From Armatimonadota bacterium (GTDB lineage Bacteria; Armatimonadota; Hebobacteria; CAIYQO01), in the NCBI GenBank assembly GCA_022708765.1, contig JAKIYB010000047.1, forward strand, positions 5,457-14,666: a stretch of DNA of 9,210 nt, read 5' to 3'. Shown piece by piece: positions 1-7,498 of the stretch. Under the pieces are notes generated by a model. It had not been told where the DNA came from. It saw only the letters and a list, made by a program, of their open reading frames with translations, and did no database searches. Each line of letters opens with the position of its first letter. Position 1 is the first letter of the stretch. Both the position numbers and the translations under genes were made by a program.

Positions 1-1074
1 CGCGCAAAGCGTGGGGAAGAGATCAATGCTCTCCACCAGTTCCTCCACCGCGCCGTGGGTAAAGCCGCCGCCCGGCCACGCCCAGATGAAGGGGGTGCGC
101 AGGATGGCGTCATAGCTGATGCCCGGCGCTTTCTCCAGAAAGCCGTGCTCCAGCGCGAAATCGCCGTGGTCGGCGCAGTAGACGACGATGGTGTCATCCG
201 CCAGCCCCTGCGCGCGCAGCGTTTCCCGCAACTGCCCCACCATGTGGTCCACCTGCGAGACGCACCCGTAATAGCCTTGCAGCTTGCGCCGGCGCACGTT
301 GTCATACCCCGGATCGCCGAAGTGCGCCTCGTAGCGGCGCATCCACTCGATCATCCACTGCTGGGGCAGCGGCTTGCTCGACAGGTCTTCGTCGGCGCTG
401 GGCGGCAGTTCCAACTCCACCCCGTCATACAGCTCCCAGAATTCCGGCGCCGGGATGTAATTCTCGTGCGGGTGCAGGCAGTCAATCTGGTAGAGGAAGG
501 GCTGGCCGGCGGGCTTGTCCGCCAGGAATTCGCGGAAGCTATGCAGGCAATAGCCCTCGTAGCTATCCTCGAAGCTGAGGCGCGACGGGCGGCCGTCCAG
601 CGACTGCACCCGGCCATCCCATGCCTCATCATCGCGCAGGTGCGCCAACCCTTTAGCGGCCAGATAGCGCGTGTAGGGATCACTCCGCCCCAGGCCTTTG
701 TGGAAGACCGTTGCCTCATGCAGGTTGCGGTAATGGTCGCAATGTGGCGCCAACCATGAATCCTGCACGTGGATATGCCCGATGATTCCCGTGCGATACC
801 CCGCCCCGTGAAAGACGCTCATCATCGAAGGCAAGCCATCGGGCAGCGCCTCGTTGCCGCTTAACCCGTAGATGCCGTGATTATGCACATACTGCCCGGT
901 GAGATAGCACATGCGGCTGGGACTGCAGATGGGATTCTGTACGAAGGCGCGGGTAAAATTCACCCCGTCGCCGGCCAGCGCATCCAGGTGCGGCGTCTTC
1001 ACCTGCGCGTGCCCGTTCACACCCAGGCAGCGGGCGTTATGCTGATCGGACTTGATGATGAGGATGTTCGGCAT
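1..1074 (-). CDS. Type I sulfatase (formylglycine-dependent), C-terminus cut by window edge
   Basis: I translated this gene by hand: it starts at ATG 1074-1072, is preceded by a GGGGGA ribosome site, and is open for 358 codons to base 1, so the C-terminus is missing. Residues 50-54 read CSPSR, followed by MCYLTGQ. This is sulfatase signature I, in which Cys50 is converted to formylglycine. SDQ at 9-11 would supply N-terminal metal-binding Asp10. HPHENY at 201-206 and ADHGD at 301-305 match the usual His and Asp-His metal/active-site blocks, with Lys315 downstream. The family hydrolyses sulfate esters of glycans or small molecules; the substrate cannot be read from sequence. No signal peptide is visible (the start is MPNILIIKSDQH), so it is either cytoplasmic or starts elsewhere. 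The usual GKxH block reads GHIH at 99-102, lacking the lysine. The maturase is not in the window. Family assignment is firm, substrate unknown. Confidence 0.93.
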   Translation of the reverse strand, partial: MPNILIIKSDQHNARCLGVNGHAQVKTPHLDALAGDGVNFTRAFVQNPICSPSRMCYLTGQYVHNHGIYGLSGNEALPDGLPSMMSVFHGAGYRTGIIGHIHVQDSWLAPHCDHYRNLHEATVFHKGLGRSDPYTRYLAAKGLAHLRDDEAWDGRVQSLDGRPSRLSFEDSYEGYCLHSFREFLADKPAGQPFLYQIDCLHPHENYIPAPEFWELYDGVELELPPSADEDLSSKPLPQQWMIEWMRRYEAHFGDPGYDNVRRRKLQGYYGCVSQVDHMVGQLRETLRAQGLADDTIVVYCADHGDFALEHGFLEKAPGISYDAILRTPFIWAWPGGGFTHGAVEELVESIDLFPTLCA

Positions 1075-1091
1075 GGATTCCCCCAATTCTT

Positions 1092-1195
1092 CATCACAGA
1101 GACACAGAGAGCCCAGAAGGAGTTCAGTATAAAGGGCAAGCCCGAAGGCTTGCCCTTACTCTTCTCCTCCGCAATCTCCGCGTCTTTCGCGGCGC
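1092..1195. repeat. Imperfect long palindrome between sulfatase and flotillin
   Basis: The left arm, 1093-1111 (ATCACAGAGACACAGAGAG), is opposed by the right arm, 1175-1194 (TCTCCGCGTCTTTCGCGGCG), around the perfect hairpin at 1132-1157. Most arm mismatches are transitions that become G-U pairs if the minus strand is transcribed, so the RNA of the flotillin-sulfatase direction could fold through nearly the whole gap. The CACAGAGACACAGAG arm resembles an intergenic repeat I recall from many environmental bacterial genomes; that is from memory and not checked. Confidence 0.5.
1132..1157 (-). terminator. UUCG-loop hairpin after flotillin
   Basis: This is a perfect 11-bp stem, AAGGGCAAGCC/GGCTTGCCCTT, with a four-base loop. 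Read on the minus strand the loop is C(UUCG)G, the exceptionally stable tetraloop favoured in intrinsic terminators. It lies 43 bases past the flotillin stop codon. The following tract on the minus strand is only TTTATACT, a weak U-run, so termination may be partial. The same bases (1126-1131, TATACT on the minus strand) look like a -10 box for the sulfatase, but no convincing -35 sits 17 bases upstream. Confidence 0.65.
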
Positions 1196-1199
1196 GAAT

Positions 1200-2660
1200 T
1201 TACCCTTCCGGCGCGGCCGGCGGCGTCTTGCCCGTCATGCCCGGAATCTTCTGCACCAGTTCTTCCAGCTTCAGCCCGGTGAGGGCTTCCACCACCGGCG
1301 GCAGTTGGGCGATGATCGCGGTGACGTCGCCGGTCACCTTGCTGGCGCCCGCGCCGGCTCCATCGCCGGTGCTCACCACCACGATCTTCTCCGTCTTCGC
1401 CAGCGGGGCGGCGATGGCGGCGGCGATCTCCGGCATGCGGTCAATGAACATCTGCGCGATGGCCGCTTCGTTGTATTCGCGCCACGCGGCGGCTTTCTTC
1501 GCCATCGCTTCCGCCGTTGCAAGACCTTGCTGGCGGATGACTTCCGCTTCGGCGAGACCGCGGGCCTTGTTGGCGTCCGCTTCCGCGACGCCCGTCGCGC
1601 GGATGGCGTCGGCCTGGCCCTGGGCGGTGGTGCGCAGGCGGTACTGTTCAGCGTCGGCAAGCTGCTGGATGCGGTAGCGTTCGGCGTCGGCCGGGCGCTC
1701 AATGGTGGCGGTGAGCTCCTTCTCGCGGCGCTGGATTTCTTTCTCCTGCACCTGAATCAGGTTTTCCTTTTCCACCACCTGCACCTTCACCTGCTCGGCG
1801 GTAACGAGCTGCTGCGTCTGGTACTTCTGCAGGTCGTAGGCCAGGTCGGCTTCCGCTTTCTTCTTATTCACCGCGGCGGTGTATTCCGCCAGCTTGATCT
1901 TGTAGTCCCGGTCCGCTTCGGCGATCTGCGTGTCGGCGGCGTATTTCGCCTGCTGCCCTTCCTGGTTCGCCTGCGCGGAACGGATGATAGCGTCGCGGTT
2001 GGCTTCCGCCTCACCGATGGTGGCGTCGCGTTTCACCTGCGCGATACGCGGCTTGCCGAGGGCGTCCAGATAGCCCTGGGTGTCGCGGATGTCGCGAATG
2101 GTGAAGGACACGATCTGCAAGCCCATGTTGGCCATGTCGGTGGCGGCGACATCTTGCACGCGCTGGGCGAACTTATCGCGTTCGCGGTAGATCTCTTCCA
2201 CCGTCATCATACCGAGGATAGCGCGCAGGTGGCCTTCCACCGTCTGCAGGGCGATCTGGCGAATCTGCGCCGCGCCCATGCTGAGGAACTGCTCGGCGGC
2301 GGTACTGATGGAGACATCGTCGTTGCGCACCTTGATCTGCGCGATGCCGTCCACCTGCACCGGCACGCCCATCACCGTGTAGACTTCCGGGGTGCGCACC
2401 TCCAGCGTCATCAACTCGAGGCTCATCACCTCGGCCATTTCCAGCACCGGCATGACGAAACTACCGCCGCCGCGTACCAACCGGAAGCCGACGGTGGTCG
2501 GCCGCCCGTCCGGCCCGCGCACGATGCGCCGGCGCCCCGAGACGATCAACACCTGGTTCGGCCCCACCTTCACCCAGCGGTTGGCGATGATCGCCAGCAG
2601 GATGAAGGCCACGACCAGCACGATGCCGATCACAAATCCGATGTTACCAATTGGTGGCAT
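1200..2660 (-). CDS. floT: Flotillin (SPFH-domain membrane scaffold)
   Basis: This 486-residue protein has the flotillin layout. A single hydrophobic segment lies at about 7-27, an SPFH/Band-7 domain at about 28-205, and a long alanine/glutamate-rich coiled coil at about 205-395 with repeated AEA-type heptads. The conserved tail includes KTEKIVVVSTGDG (422-434) and a GLKLEELVQ segment near the end. Length is close to that of Bacillus FloT (about 509 aa). Flotillins oligomerise at the inner face of the membrane and organise membrane microdomains and fluidity. The start is supported by AGGAG eight bases before ATG. The usual NfeD-type partner gene is not adjacent: upstream is a 303-bp gap, downstream the sulfatase on the same strand behind a strong hairpin. 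The family call is secure; the symbol is used by homology only. Confidence 0.94.
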   Translation of the reverse strand: MPPIGNIGFVIGIVLVVAFILLAIIANRWVKVGPNQVLIVSGRRRIVRGPDGRPTTVGFRLVRGGGSFVMPVLEMAEVMSLELMTLEVRTPEVYTVMGVPVQVDGIAQIKVRNDDVSISTAAEQFLSMGAAQIRQIALQTVEGHLRAILGMMTVEEIYRERDKFAQRVQDVAATDMANMGLQIVSFTIRDIRDTQGYLDALGKPRIAQVKRDATIGEAEANRDAIIRSAQANQEGQQAKYAADTQIAEADRDYKIKLAEYTAAVNKKKAEADLAYDLQKYQTQQLVTAEQVKVQVVEKENLIQVQEKEIQRREKELTATIERPADAERYRIQQLADAEQYRLRTTAQGQADAIRATGVAEADANKARGLAEAEVIRQQGLATAEAMAKKAAAWREYNEAAIAQMFIDRMPEIAAAIAAPLAKTEKIVVVSTGDGAGAGASKVTGDVTAIIAQLPPVVEALTGLKLEELVQKIPGMTGKTPPAAPEG

Positions 2661-2963
2661 GTCCGTAACTCCTTTGCCTGACAGATTGTCCTTGATGGGG
2701 AAATGGGAATACGCCGGACGCCGGCCATCCCTGCCCCACCGTGCGTCCCTGCAGCGATACCCGTCCGGCCCGAGAGAGGAAAAGACGGTCAGTGGGCCGG
2801 GAACGCGGCATCAACCGCCGGTGCTAACGCACTTCTTCGCCGGGGAGGCGAGCGATTCCTTCCTGTGCGGGAGAAAAATATGCGGAGGACATGAATCTAT
2901 CCGGAAGGCGAATTATCAGGGTACACCTGGCAAATTCTTTACGAGACCCTCATAATTCCCTCT
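2661..2963. other. Intergenic region upstream of flotillin
   Basis: This 303-bp gap should hold the flotillin promoter (minus strand) and the 3' end of the aldolase transcript. No pair of -35/-10 boxes is convincing. GATAAT on the minus strand near 2912-2917 is the best -10-like hexamer but lacks a good -35. Besides the inverted repeat at 2910-2958, a perfect 7-bp inverted pair CCGGCCC (2765-2771)/GGGCCGG (2794-2800) is present. No credible small gene was found. Confidence 0.5.
2910..2958. repeat. 13-bp inverted repeat just past the aldolase stop
   Basis: GAATTATCAGGGT at 2910-2922 is complementary to ACCCTCATAATTC at 2946-2958, with one mismatch in 13 (C opposite C) and a 23-base loop. It begins five bases beyond the aldolase stop codon on the minus strand, the position expected of a transcript-end hairpin. 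There is no T-run after it on either strand, so it may be a 3' stabilising structure, a weak terminator, or a protein-binding palindrome for the flotillin gene. Confidence 0.5.
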
Positions 2964-3605
2964 TCACTGCCCGTACTTCTCCGCGTACCGCCGGTTCGCC
3001 CGCGCCACTTCCTCCGCCGGGATGGGGATAGGTTCGCCGAGTTGCATGGCGAGGTAGACGGTTTTCGCCACGTCCTCGCACATCACCGCCGCCTTCACCG
3101 CCGCCCGCGGGGTGGGGCCCACGGTGAAGACGCCGTGGTTTTGCAGCAGGATAGCCGGACAGGCGCCGATATGCTCCACAATCGCCTCGCCGATCTGCTC
3201 CTCGCCGATCTGACAGTAGGGTCCGCAGGGGATGGGCCCGCCGAATTCGTCAGCGATGGCGGTGAGCACGGCGGGAATCGGTTTTCCCACCGCGGCGAAG
3301 GCGGTGGCGTAGTTGGAGTGGGTGTGCACCATGCCGTTGACGTCGGGTCGGGCGCGATAAACCACCAGATGGGTGGCGGTGTCCACTGACGGCTTGCGCG
3401 CGCCTTCCACCACGGTGCCCCGCAGGTCTACAATCACGATGTCGTCTGGCGTCAGCGCGTCAAAGCTCACGCCGCTCGGTTTGATGGCCACCAGCCCGCT
3501 CTCCGGATCGCGCCCGGAGACGTTACCCGAGGTCATCGTCACCAGCCCCTCTTTCGGCAGTTCCTTATTCAACGCGCACACCAGCGCTTTCAGGTCATCA
3601 AGCAT
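2964..3605 (-). CDS. araD: L-ribulose-5-phosphate 4-epimerase / class II aldolase family
   Basis: This 213-residue cytoplasmic enzyme belongs to the class II aldolase/adducin family and looks closest to AraD. SGNVS at 26-30 and KPSG at 42-45 form the phosphate-binding region. HTHS at 94-97 supplies two zinc-ligand histidines (His94, His96), and His157 in QNHG is the third. Asp75 in SVDTATH, Asp119 and Tyr211 in the terminal YGQ align well with E. coli AraD Asp76, Asp120 and Tyr229, residues linked to metal binding or epimerase catalysis. AraD interconverts L-ribulose 5-phosphate and D-xylulose 5-phosphate; close relatives are L-fuculose-phosphate aldolases, so another sugar phosphate remains possible. 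AAGGAG seven bases before ATG fixes the start. The gene follows the large lyase candidate on the same strand after 95 bp with no strong terminator, suggesting co-transcription. No araA or araB is present here. Confidence 0.78.
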   Translation of the reverse strand: MLDDLKALVCALNKELPKEGLVTMTSGNVSGRDPESGLVAIKPSGVSFDALTPDDIVIVDLRGTVVEGARKPSVDTATHLVVYRARPDVNGMVHTHSNYATAFAAVGKPIPAVLTAIADEFGGPIPCGPYCQIGEEQIGEAIVEHIGACPAILLQNHGVFTVGPTPRAAVKAAVMCEDVAKTVYLAMQLGEPIPIPAEEVARANRRYAEKYGQ

Positions 3606-3700
3606 GGGGAAACTCCTTCACGTAACGTACCCCTACATTTCGTGCCGGGGGTGGCGTGTTCCTGCCGCTGGAGACGCGGGAACGGGATCAGCCGACGGAT

Positions 3701-6700
3701 TCATTTCACCTTCTTCAACGAGACCGCCGTAACGCCAGGCGGAGCGATGAGGGTGTTCTTACTGAACGTCACGCCTTTCATAGGCAGGCCCAGTTCCCAC
3801 TGGCCCGGGGCGGTAATAGTCAGGGCATGCGCCCGCTCGCCGGCGGGAAGGGTGACTTCCAGGCTGGCCGCGTCCTTCACGCGCAGGCTGGCCGGGCCGC
3901 TGGCCGCCAGGCCGTATTCCCGATACCGCACCTCGCCCTTCGCACCCAAGCAGAGCACCAAACCGCTCTTCCGGTCCTGCACGGAGGCGGCGGTGCCATC
4001 AAAGTGCGCCGTATCGGCGTCAGCTTTCGCCGGCGCGAAGGCCAGGAAGCCGTAATCCACGCCCCATTCGCCGCTCACCTTGATGACGTGGCCGCCACCG
4101 AGGGTCGCGAACGCCGGCGCGGGCTGCGCGCGCTCGCGGGGGTAGAACGCGACGAAGTAGGCGCCGTCCTTCGGCATCTGCAGGTGCAGCAGGTCATGGT
4201 ACTCTTCGAAGCCGGGGATGGGGGAGTAGCCGTACTTCGTGCCCCAGCGCAGGGTGTGGCGCGGAGTGTCCGTCGGGCTGGCGATGAAGTATTCCACGTC
4301 CACGCCGAACTGGCCAATGGCGGTGAAGCGATCACCCTTCAGTTCGCGCGCCGGGAGGATTGCCTTGCCGGGCTTATTGGCGAGCACGGCGGCGACATCT
4401 TTCACGCGCTCCGGGGTATCCACCGTCTCGGAAATCGTCCACATCTGCCACATCGTCGGCTGGTTGCCGATGACGGTATCGCGCAGCAGGAGGTACGTCG
4501 GTCCCGCGGGGTCGCCGTCCTTGAGGAAGAGCATCTGCCTCCGCCAGTCCACCGGCGCCTTCCCTTTCGGCGTGGCCGGCCAGGCGGGCAGATCTTTCAC
4601 CGGCTCCCACGAAGCGCCGCGTGAATAGCGCATGCCCATATCCACCGCGGCGTAGTCCTGCCGGGGCAGCGTGGAGAAGGCGGCGACGTTGATGATGCCG
4701 TCGCGGCCGCCGATTTCCACCGTATCCGTCACCACGCGCTTGCCGGTAGAGGACTCTTCCAGATTGTACGGGAAACCGCAGTAGCCGATGAGCTTCTTGC
4801 GGTCATCCACCGCACCTGCATCGCGGGCGATGAGCACCTTGCTCATCAGCAACTCGTCGCGCTCGCTGTAGCCGCCGGCGAAGGAGCTTGACACCGGTAC
4901 GCCGTGACTCCAGATACCGGCGAAGGCGCCGCCCTCGCCGGGGAAGATGGCGTGGGAGAAGTCGCCGCAGACCAGATTGATCTGGTGTTCGCTCGGCGTG
5001 TCGAATCCATGCCGCAGCATCACGCTGGAAAGGGGATAGACTTCGCTGCCCCAGTCGGGCCGCGCCGCGGGCAGCGTCTTATCCAGATACAGGTACTCCA
5101 GCCCGCCCATGCGCGAATCATGGAAGAGGGTGGGGGCACCGGATTGCAGCCACGCCCACTGCAGCGCCTTCGCATACGCGGGATCGCTCTTCAGCGTGGC
5201 GCGGGCCATCACCCCCGCCAGGCTCTCGCGATTTCCGGCGCCGGCGCGGCCATGCGGCGGCAGCGCGCGCAAGCCCGCGATGCGACTGCCGCCGCTGCGC
5301 GGGTCGGGCGGGGTGTACTGCTTGGTGTGCCAGAGCAGCAGGCGCTTCATGCGCGGGTCGTTCACGTAATCGTGGAAGCCGGCGTTCTTCGCGGCGATGG
5401 CGAAGGCAAGCAGCGCGCTGGTGGTCACCCCGGCGTAATTCGTCACGCTTTCCGGGAACTCTCCGGCCGGGCCCACGTCCTTGAGGATATCGTCCGTCAT
5501 CGCCAGTGCGGGTTTCACCCACTCCTTCGCCATTGGATGGGTGGGGATGGCGCTGGCGACCATGCCGACATTCAGCACGTTCGCCACGCTCATATTCAGG
5601 TTATAGGAGCGGTAGCCGCGCTCGCAGGACCAGGTGGCGGGGTCGGCCAGCTTGTAGCCCAGGTAGGCGAAGAGCGCGCGCAGGTTCTCTCGCTCCGCCT
5701 CCGGCGTCAGCGGATCGTCAATGAGCGTATCGTAGTATTCGGTCACCATGCAGGTATAGCGCATGGTGTCGAACTTCCCCTGAATCATCATCGCATTGCG
5801 GAAGCGCTCCAGTACCTTCGCATCCTTGCCCACCTGCGGATCGCCGGTGAGCAGGTAGGCGCCCAGCGCCATGGTGTCATGATAAGAGGGGATGAAGCCG
5901 TCGCCGGATTTATACAGGCCGGCGATCCAGTAGTTTTTTAAGCCCGTAAGTTGCGCCTGGTCAAGCTTCCGTCGCGCGCGCGCTTCTTCCATCTCCGCCT
6001 TCGTCATGAACATGTGCGGGTGGGTGTCGGCGTCTTCCGGCCAGCTCAGCACGTAGTCCTTCACGATGTTCAGCCGGTGGCCGATGCCGGTGGCCGCGCC
6101 GCCCAGCGCCCACTTGCGCGCGCCCGTCGCGTTGTTCACGTGCAGCGCGATCGTGCCGTCCTCCAGCTTTCGCAGCGGCAGCAGTTTATACTGCCAACCG
6201 GCCCAGTTGCGCAGCGTGCCGGCCGCCACCGGCTCCACCCAGGCGCCGGCATCGAGGCTCTGCGCGGCCAGCAACTCCGCGCCGGCGGCGTTTTTGAAGA
6301 TCCACGCCGTCTGCGTGGTGCCGTCCCACCAATCGTTCCACGGCGTCAGGCGGGTGATATCGCCGGCCGGTTCTTTCTCCAGCGCCACGTCTACCTGTTC
6401 GTTCAGCTTGCCCCACTTATTCAGGCCAAACTCGCCTTTCCATGGCAGGCGTACCGCTTCATGCGGCTGGAACATCAACAACTGCCAGCCATCATCCGGG
6501 GCATCGCCGGTCACCGCCGTCGCCCACTGTACCCGCGTGTCGCCGGCCGCCAACCGCGCGGTGATCGCAAGCGTGGTGTCGTCCTCGTAGGTGTAGCGTA
6601 ACACCGCTTCGGCGTAGACGGGGCCGGCGGCGGTAAGCTTACCGGCGAAGGCGCGTATCTTTTTCTCACCAAACAGGCGGCTACCGCTGAACTGGGCATT

Positions 6701-7195
6701 CCCCAGGAACATCGCCTGCACCGGGACGGGCGCCTGCGCGGCGGGCACGGCCGGCTGGAAAGTCTTCGCGCCCAGCGGCAGCAGCAGGCCGAACTGGGTG
6801 GTGCGCAGCTCGACAAACTCCGGCCGGCGCACGACGACCAGGTCCGTGCGCGGCTCCTGGCGCGCGATGGCCCTCCGCCCATAGCTGAGGGCATAGGTGC
6901 TCGTGCCCAAGGGCGCCACGTCGGCGATGAACGACACCTTTGCCGATTTGATGGAGGACGAGTGCGGCCAGAGCACCACCTCGGACAGTTGCATCGCCTG
7001 CGGACCGTCCGGTCCGGTGAGCGCCAGCGAGTCTTGATGGCACGCCCCCGCCTTTTCGGTAAAGGTGAAGGTGACCAGCTCGCGCGACCACGATTGGTTG
7101 AGGTAGTCGCGCAGCACGAACCGGCGCTCGACGGCGCCGGCGGCGAGGCAGAAGAGACACGCCAGCGAAAGGAGTATCGCGCGAAGAACGAGCAT
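3701..7195 (-). CDS. Large secreted protein, heparinase II/III-like polysaccharide lyase candidate
   Basis: This 1164-residue protein has a Sec signal peptide (MLVLR, hydrophobic 6-20, probable cut after LAAGA near 21), so it acts outside the cytoplasm. The region up to about 380 appears beta-rich. A helical region at about 393-690 resembles the alpha/alpha toroid of heparinase II/III and alginate lyases, with YRSYNLNMS (528-536) and GEFPESVTNY (578-587) as likely active-site loops carrying Glu, Asn and Tyr. A second beta region from about 715, including EHQINLVCGDFSHAIFPGEGG (736-756), resembles the heparinase II/III C-terminal sandwich. A further beta domain runs from about 1025 to the end. 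Family, substrate and catalytic residues are inferred by eye; a glycoside hydrolase of similar fold is the main alternative. The frame is also open from an ATG at 7309, but that start lies in the inserted element and lacks the signal-peptide context. Confidence 0.72.
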   Translation of the reverse strand: MLVLRAILLSLACLFCLAAGAVERRFVLRDYLNQSWSRELVTFTFTEKAGACHQDSLALTGPDGPQAMQLSEVVLWPHSSSIKSAKVSFIADVAPLGTSTYALSYGRRAIARQEPRTDLVVVRRPEFVELRTTQFGLLLPLGAKTFQPAVPAAQAPVPVQAMFLGNAQFSGSRLFGEKKIRAFAGKLTAAGPVYAEAVLRYTYEDDTTLAITARLAAGDTRVQWATAVTGDAPDDGWQLLMFQPHEAVRLPWKGEFGLNKWGKLNEQVDVALEKEPAGDITRLTPWNDWWDGTTQTAWIFKNAAGAELLAAQSLDAGAWVEPVAAGTLRNWAGWQYKLLPLRKLEDGTIALHVNNATGARKWALGGAATGIGHRLNIVKDYVLSWPEDADTHPHMFMTKAEMEEARARRKLDQAQLTGLKNYWIAGLYKSGDGFIPSYHDTMALGAYLLTGDPQVGKDAKVLERFRNAMMIQGKFDTMRYTCMVTEYYDTLIDDPLTPEAERENLRALFAYLGYKLADPATWSCERGYRSYNLNMSVANVLNVGMVASAIPTHPMAKEWVKPALAMTDDILKDVGPAGEFPESVTNYAGVTTSALLAFAIAAKNAGFHDYVNDPRMKRLLLWHTKQYTPPDPRSGGSRIAGLRALPPHGRAGAGNRESLAGVMARATLKSDPAYAKALQWAWLQSGAPTLFHDSRMGGLEYLYLDKTLPAARPDWGSEVYPLSSVMLRHGFDTPSEHQINLVCGDFSHAIFPGEGGAFAGIWSHGVPVSSSFAGGYSERDELLMSKVLIARDAGAVDDRKKLIGYCGFPYNLEESSTGKRVVTDTVEIGGRDGIINVAAFSTLPRQDYAAVDMGMRYSRGASWEPVKDLPAWPATPKGKAPVDWRRQMLFLKDGDPAGPTYLLLRDTVIGNQPTMWQMWTISETVDTPERVKDVAAVLANKPGKAILPARELKGDRFTAIGQFGVDVEYFIASPTDTPRHTLRWGTKYGYSPIPGFEEYHDLLHLQMPKDGAYFVAFYPRERAQPAPAFATLGGGHVIKVSGEWGVDYGFLAFAPAKADADTAHFDGTAASVQDRKSGLVLCLGAKGEVRYREYGLAASGPASLRVKDAASLEVTLPAGERAHALTITAPGQWELGLPMKGVTFSKNTLIAPPGVTAVSLKKVK

Positions 7196-7201
7196 GATGG
7201 A

Positions 7202-7206
7202 CTCCC
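7202..7206 (-). promoter_or_regulatory. Ribosome binding site choosing the lyase start at 7195
   Basis: GGGAG on the minus strand sits six bases before ATG 7195-7193. The protein then begins with a textbook signal peptide, which supports this start over the in-frame ATG at 7309. Confidence 0.65.
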
Positions 7207-7269
7207 TGGTATGAGGTTGTTTCCCTTGTTCGCGGCTGGAAGCGGAAGTTCCTGCTCGCGCCGAACTAT

Positions 7270-7293
7270 GGGGTGCACGCAAAATATGTTGGG
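7270..7293 (+). repeat. Left terminal inverted repeat of the MITE-like element
   Basis: It begins GGGGTGCACGCAAA and ends TGTTGGG. It is preceded immediately by the duplication GAACTAT at 7263-7269. The palindrome GTGCAC is included and could be a transposase or regulator contact site. Confidence 0.82.
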
Positions 7294-7309
7294 AATCCTG
7301 GCAGAACAA
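7281..7309 (-). promoter_or_regulatory. Candidate lyase promoter inside the inserted element
   Basis: On the minus strand TTGTTC (7309-7304) and TATTTT (7286-7281) are separated by 17 bases, a reasonable sigma-70-type arrangement with modest hexamer scores. Transcription would start near 7274, giving a leader of about 80 bases to the lyase ATG. The -10 box lies within the left inverted repeat. Confidence 0.35.
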
Positions 7310-7474
7310 TCAGTACATAGACTTTGCCAACACTCTCATCACCCAGGTCGGCGCGCAAGAACATAGCGCCTTGTCCTCAGCTCTGTCCCGATGCTTCCCT
7401 CGATCCAAATAACGAAAACAGGTTGTCGGCTACCCCATCCCCTCAACGTCAACACCGAACCAAGCCGGGTTGGA

Positions 7475-7498
7475 CCCAACAACATTTGCGTGCACCCC
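7475..7498 (-). repeat. Right terminal inverted repeat of the MITE-like element
   Basis: It starts CCCAACA and ends TTTGCGTGCACCCC, the inverse of the left end with three mismatches in the inner part. The second GAACTAT copy follows at once at 7499-7505. Confidence 0.82.

Larger units (their letters stand above)
7270..7498. mobile_element. MITE-like non-autonomous element (229 bp)
   Basis: The two ends are 24-bp terminal inverted repeats matching at 21 of 24 positions, the outer 14 being perfect (GGGGTGCACGCAAA). Directly outside them the sequence GAACTAT occurs on both sides in the same orientation (7263-7269 and 7499-7505), as expected of a 7-bp target-site duplication. There is no transposase inside, so it would need one acting in trans. 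The core has no recognisable gene and is less GC-rich than the flanks. The combination of flush inverted ends and a perfect duplication is hard to get by chance. Ends starting GGG occur in several DDE transposon families; I cannot assign one. Confidence 0.82.

Noticed and set aside
1305..2681. Long plus-strand open frame (458 codons) opposite flotillin
   Set aside because: The product is His/Arg/Val-rich low-complexity sequence with no domain, a mirror of the flotillin codons in high-GC DNA; the minus-strand protein is unmistakable.
4904..5941. Plus-strand open frame (345 codons) opposite the lyase candidate
   Set aside because: No domain or ribosome site. The opposite strand encodes a coherent secreted protein through this whole interval.
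7196..7309. Upstream start for the lyase at 7309 (38 extra residues)
   Set aside because: The extension is encoded partly by the inserted element, is polar, and would bury the signal peptide; the ATG at 7195 has a ribosome site.
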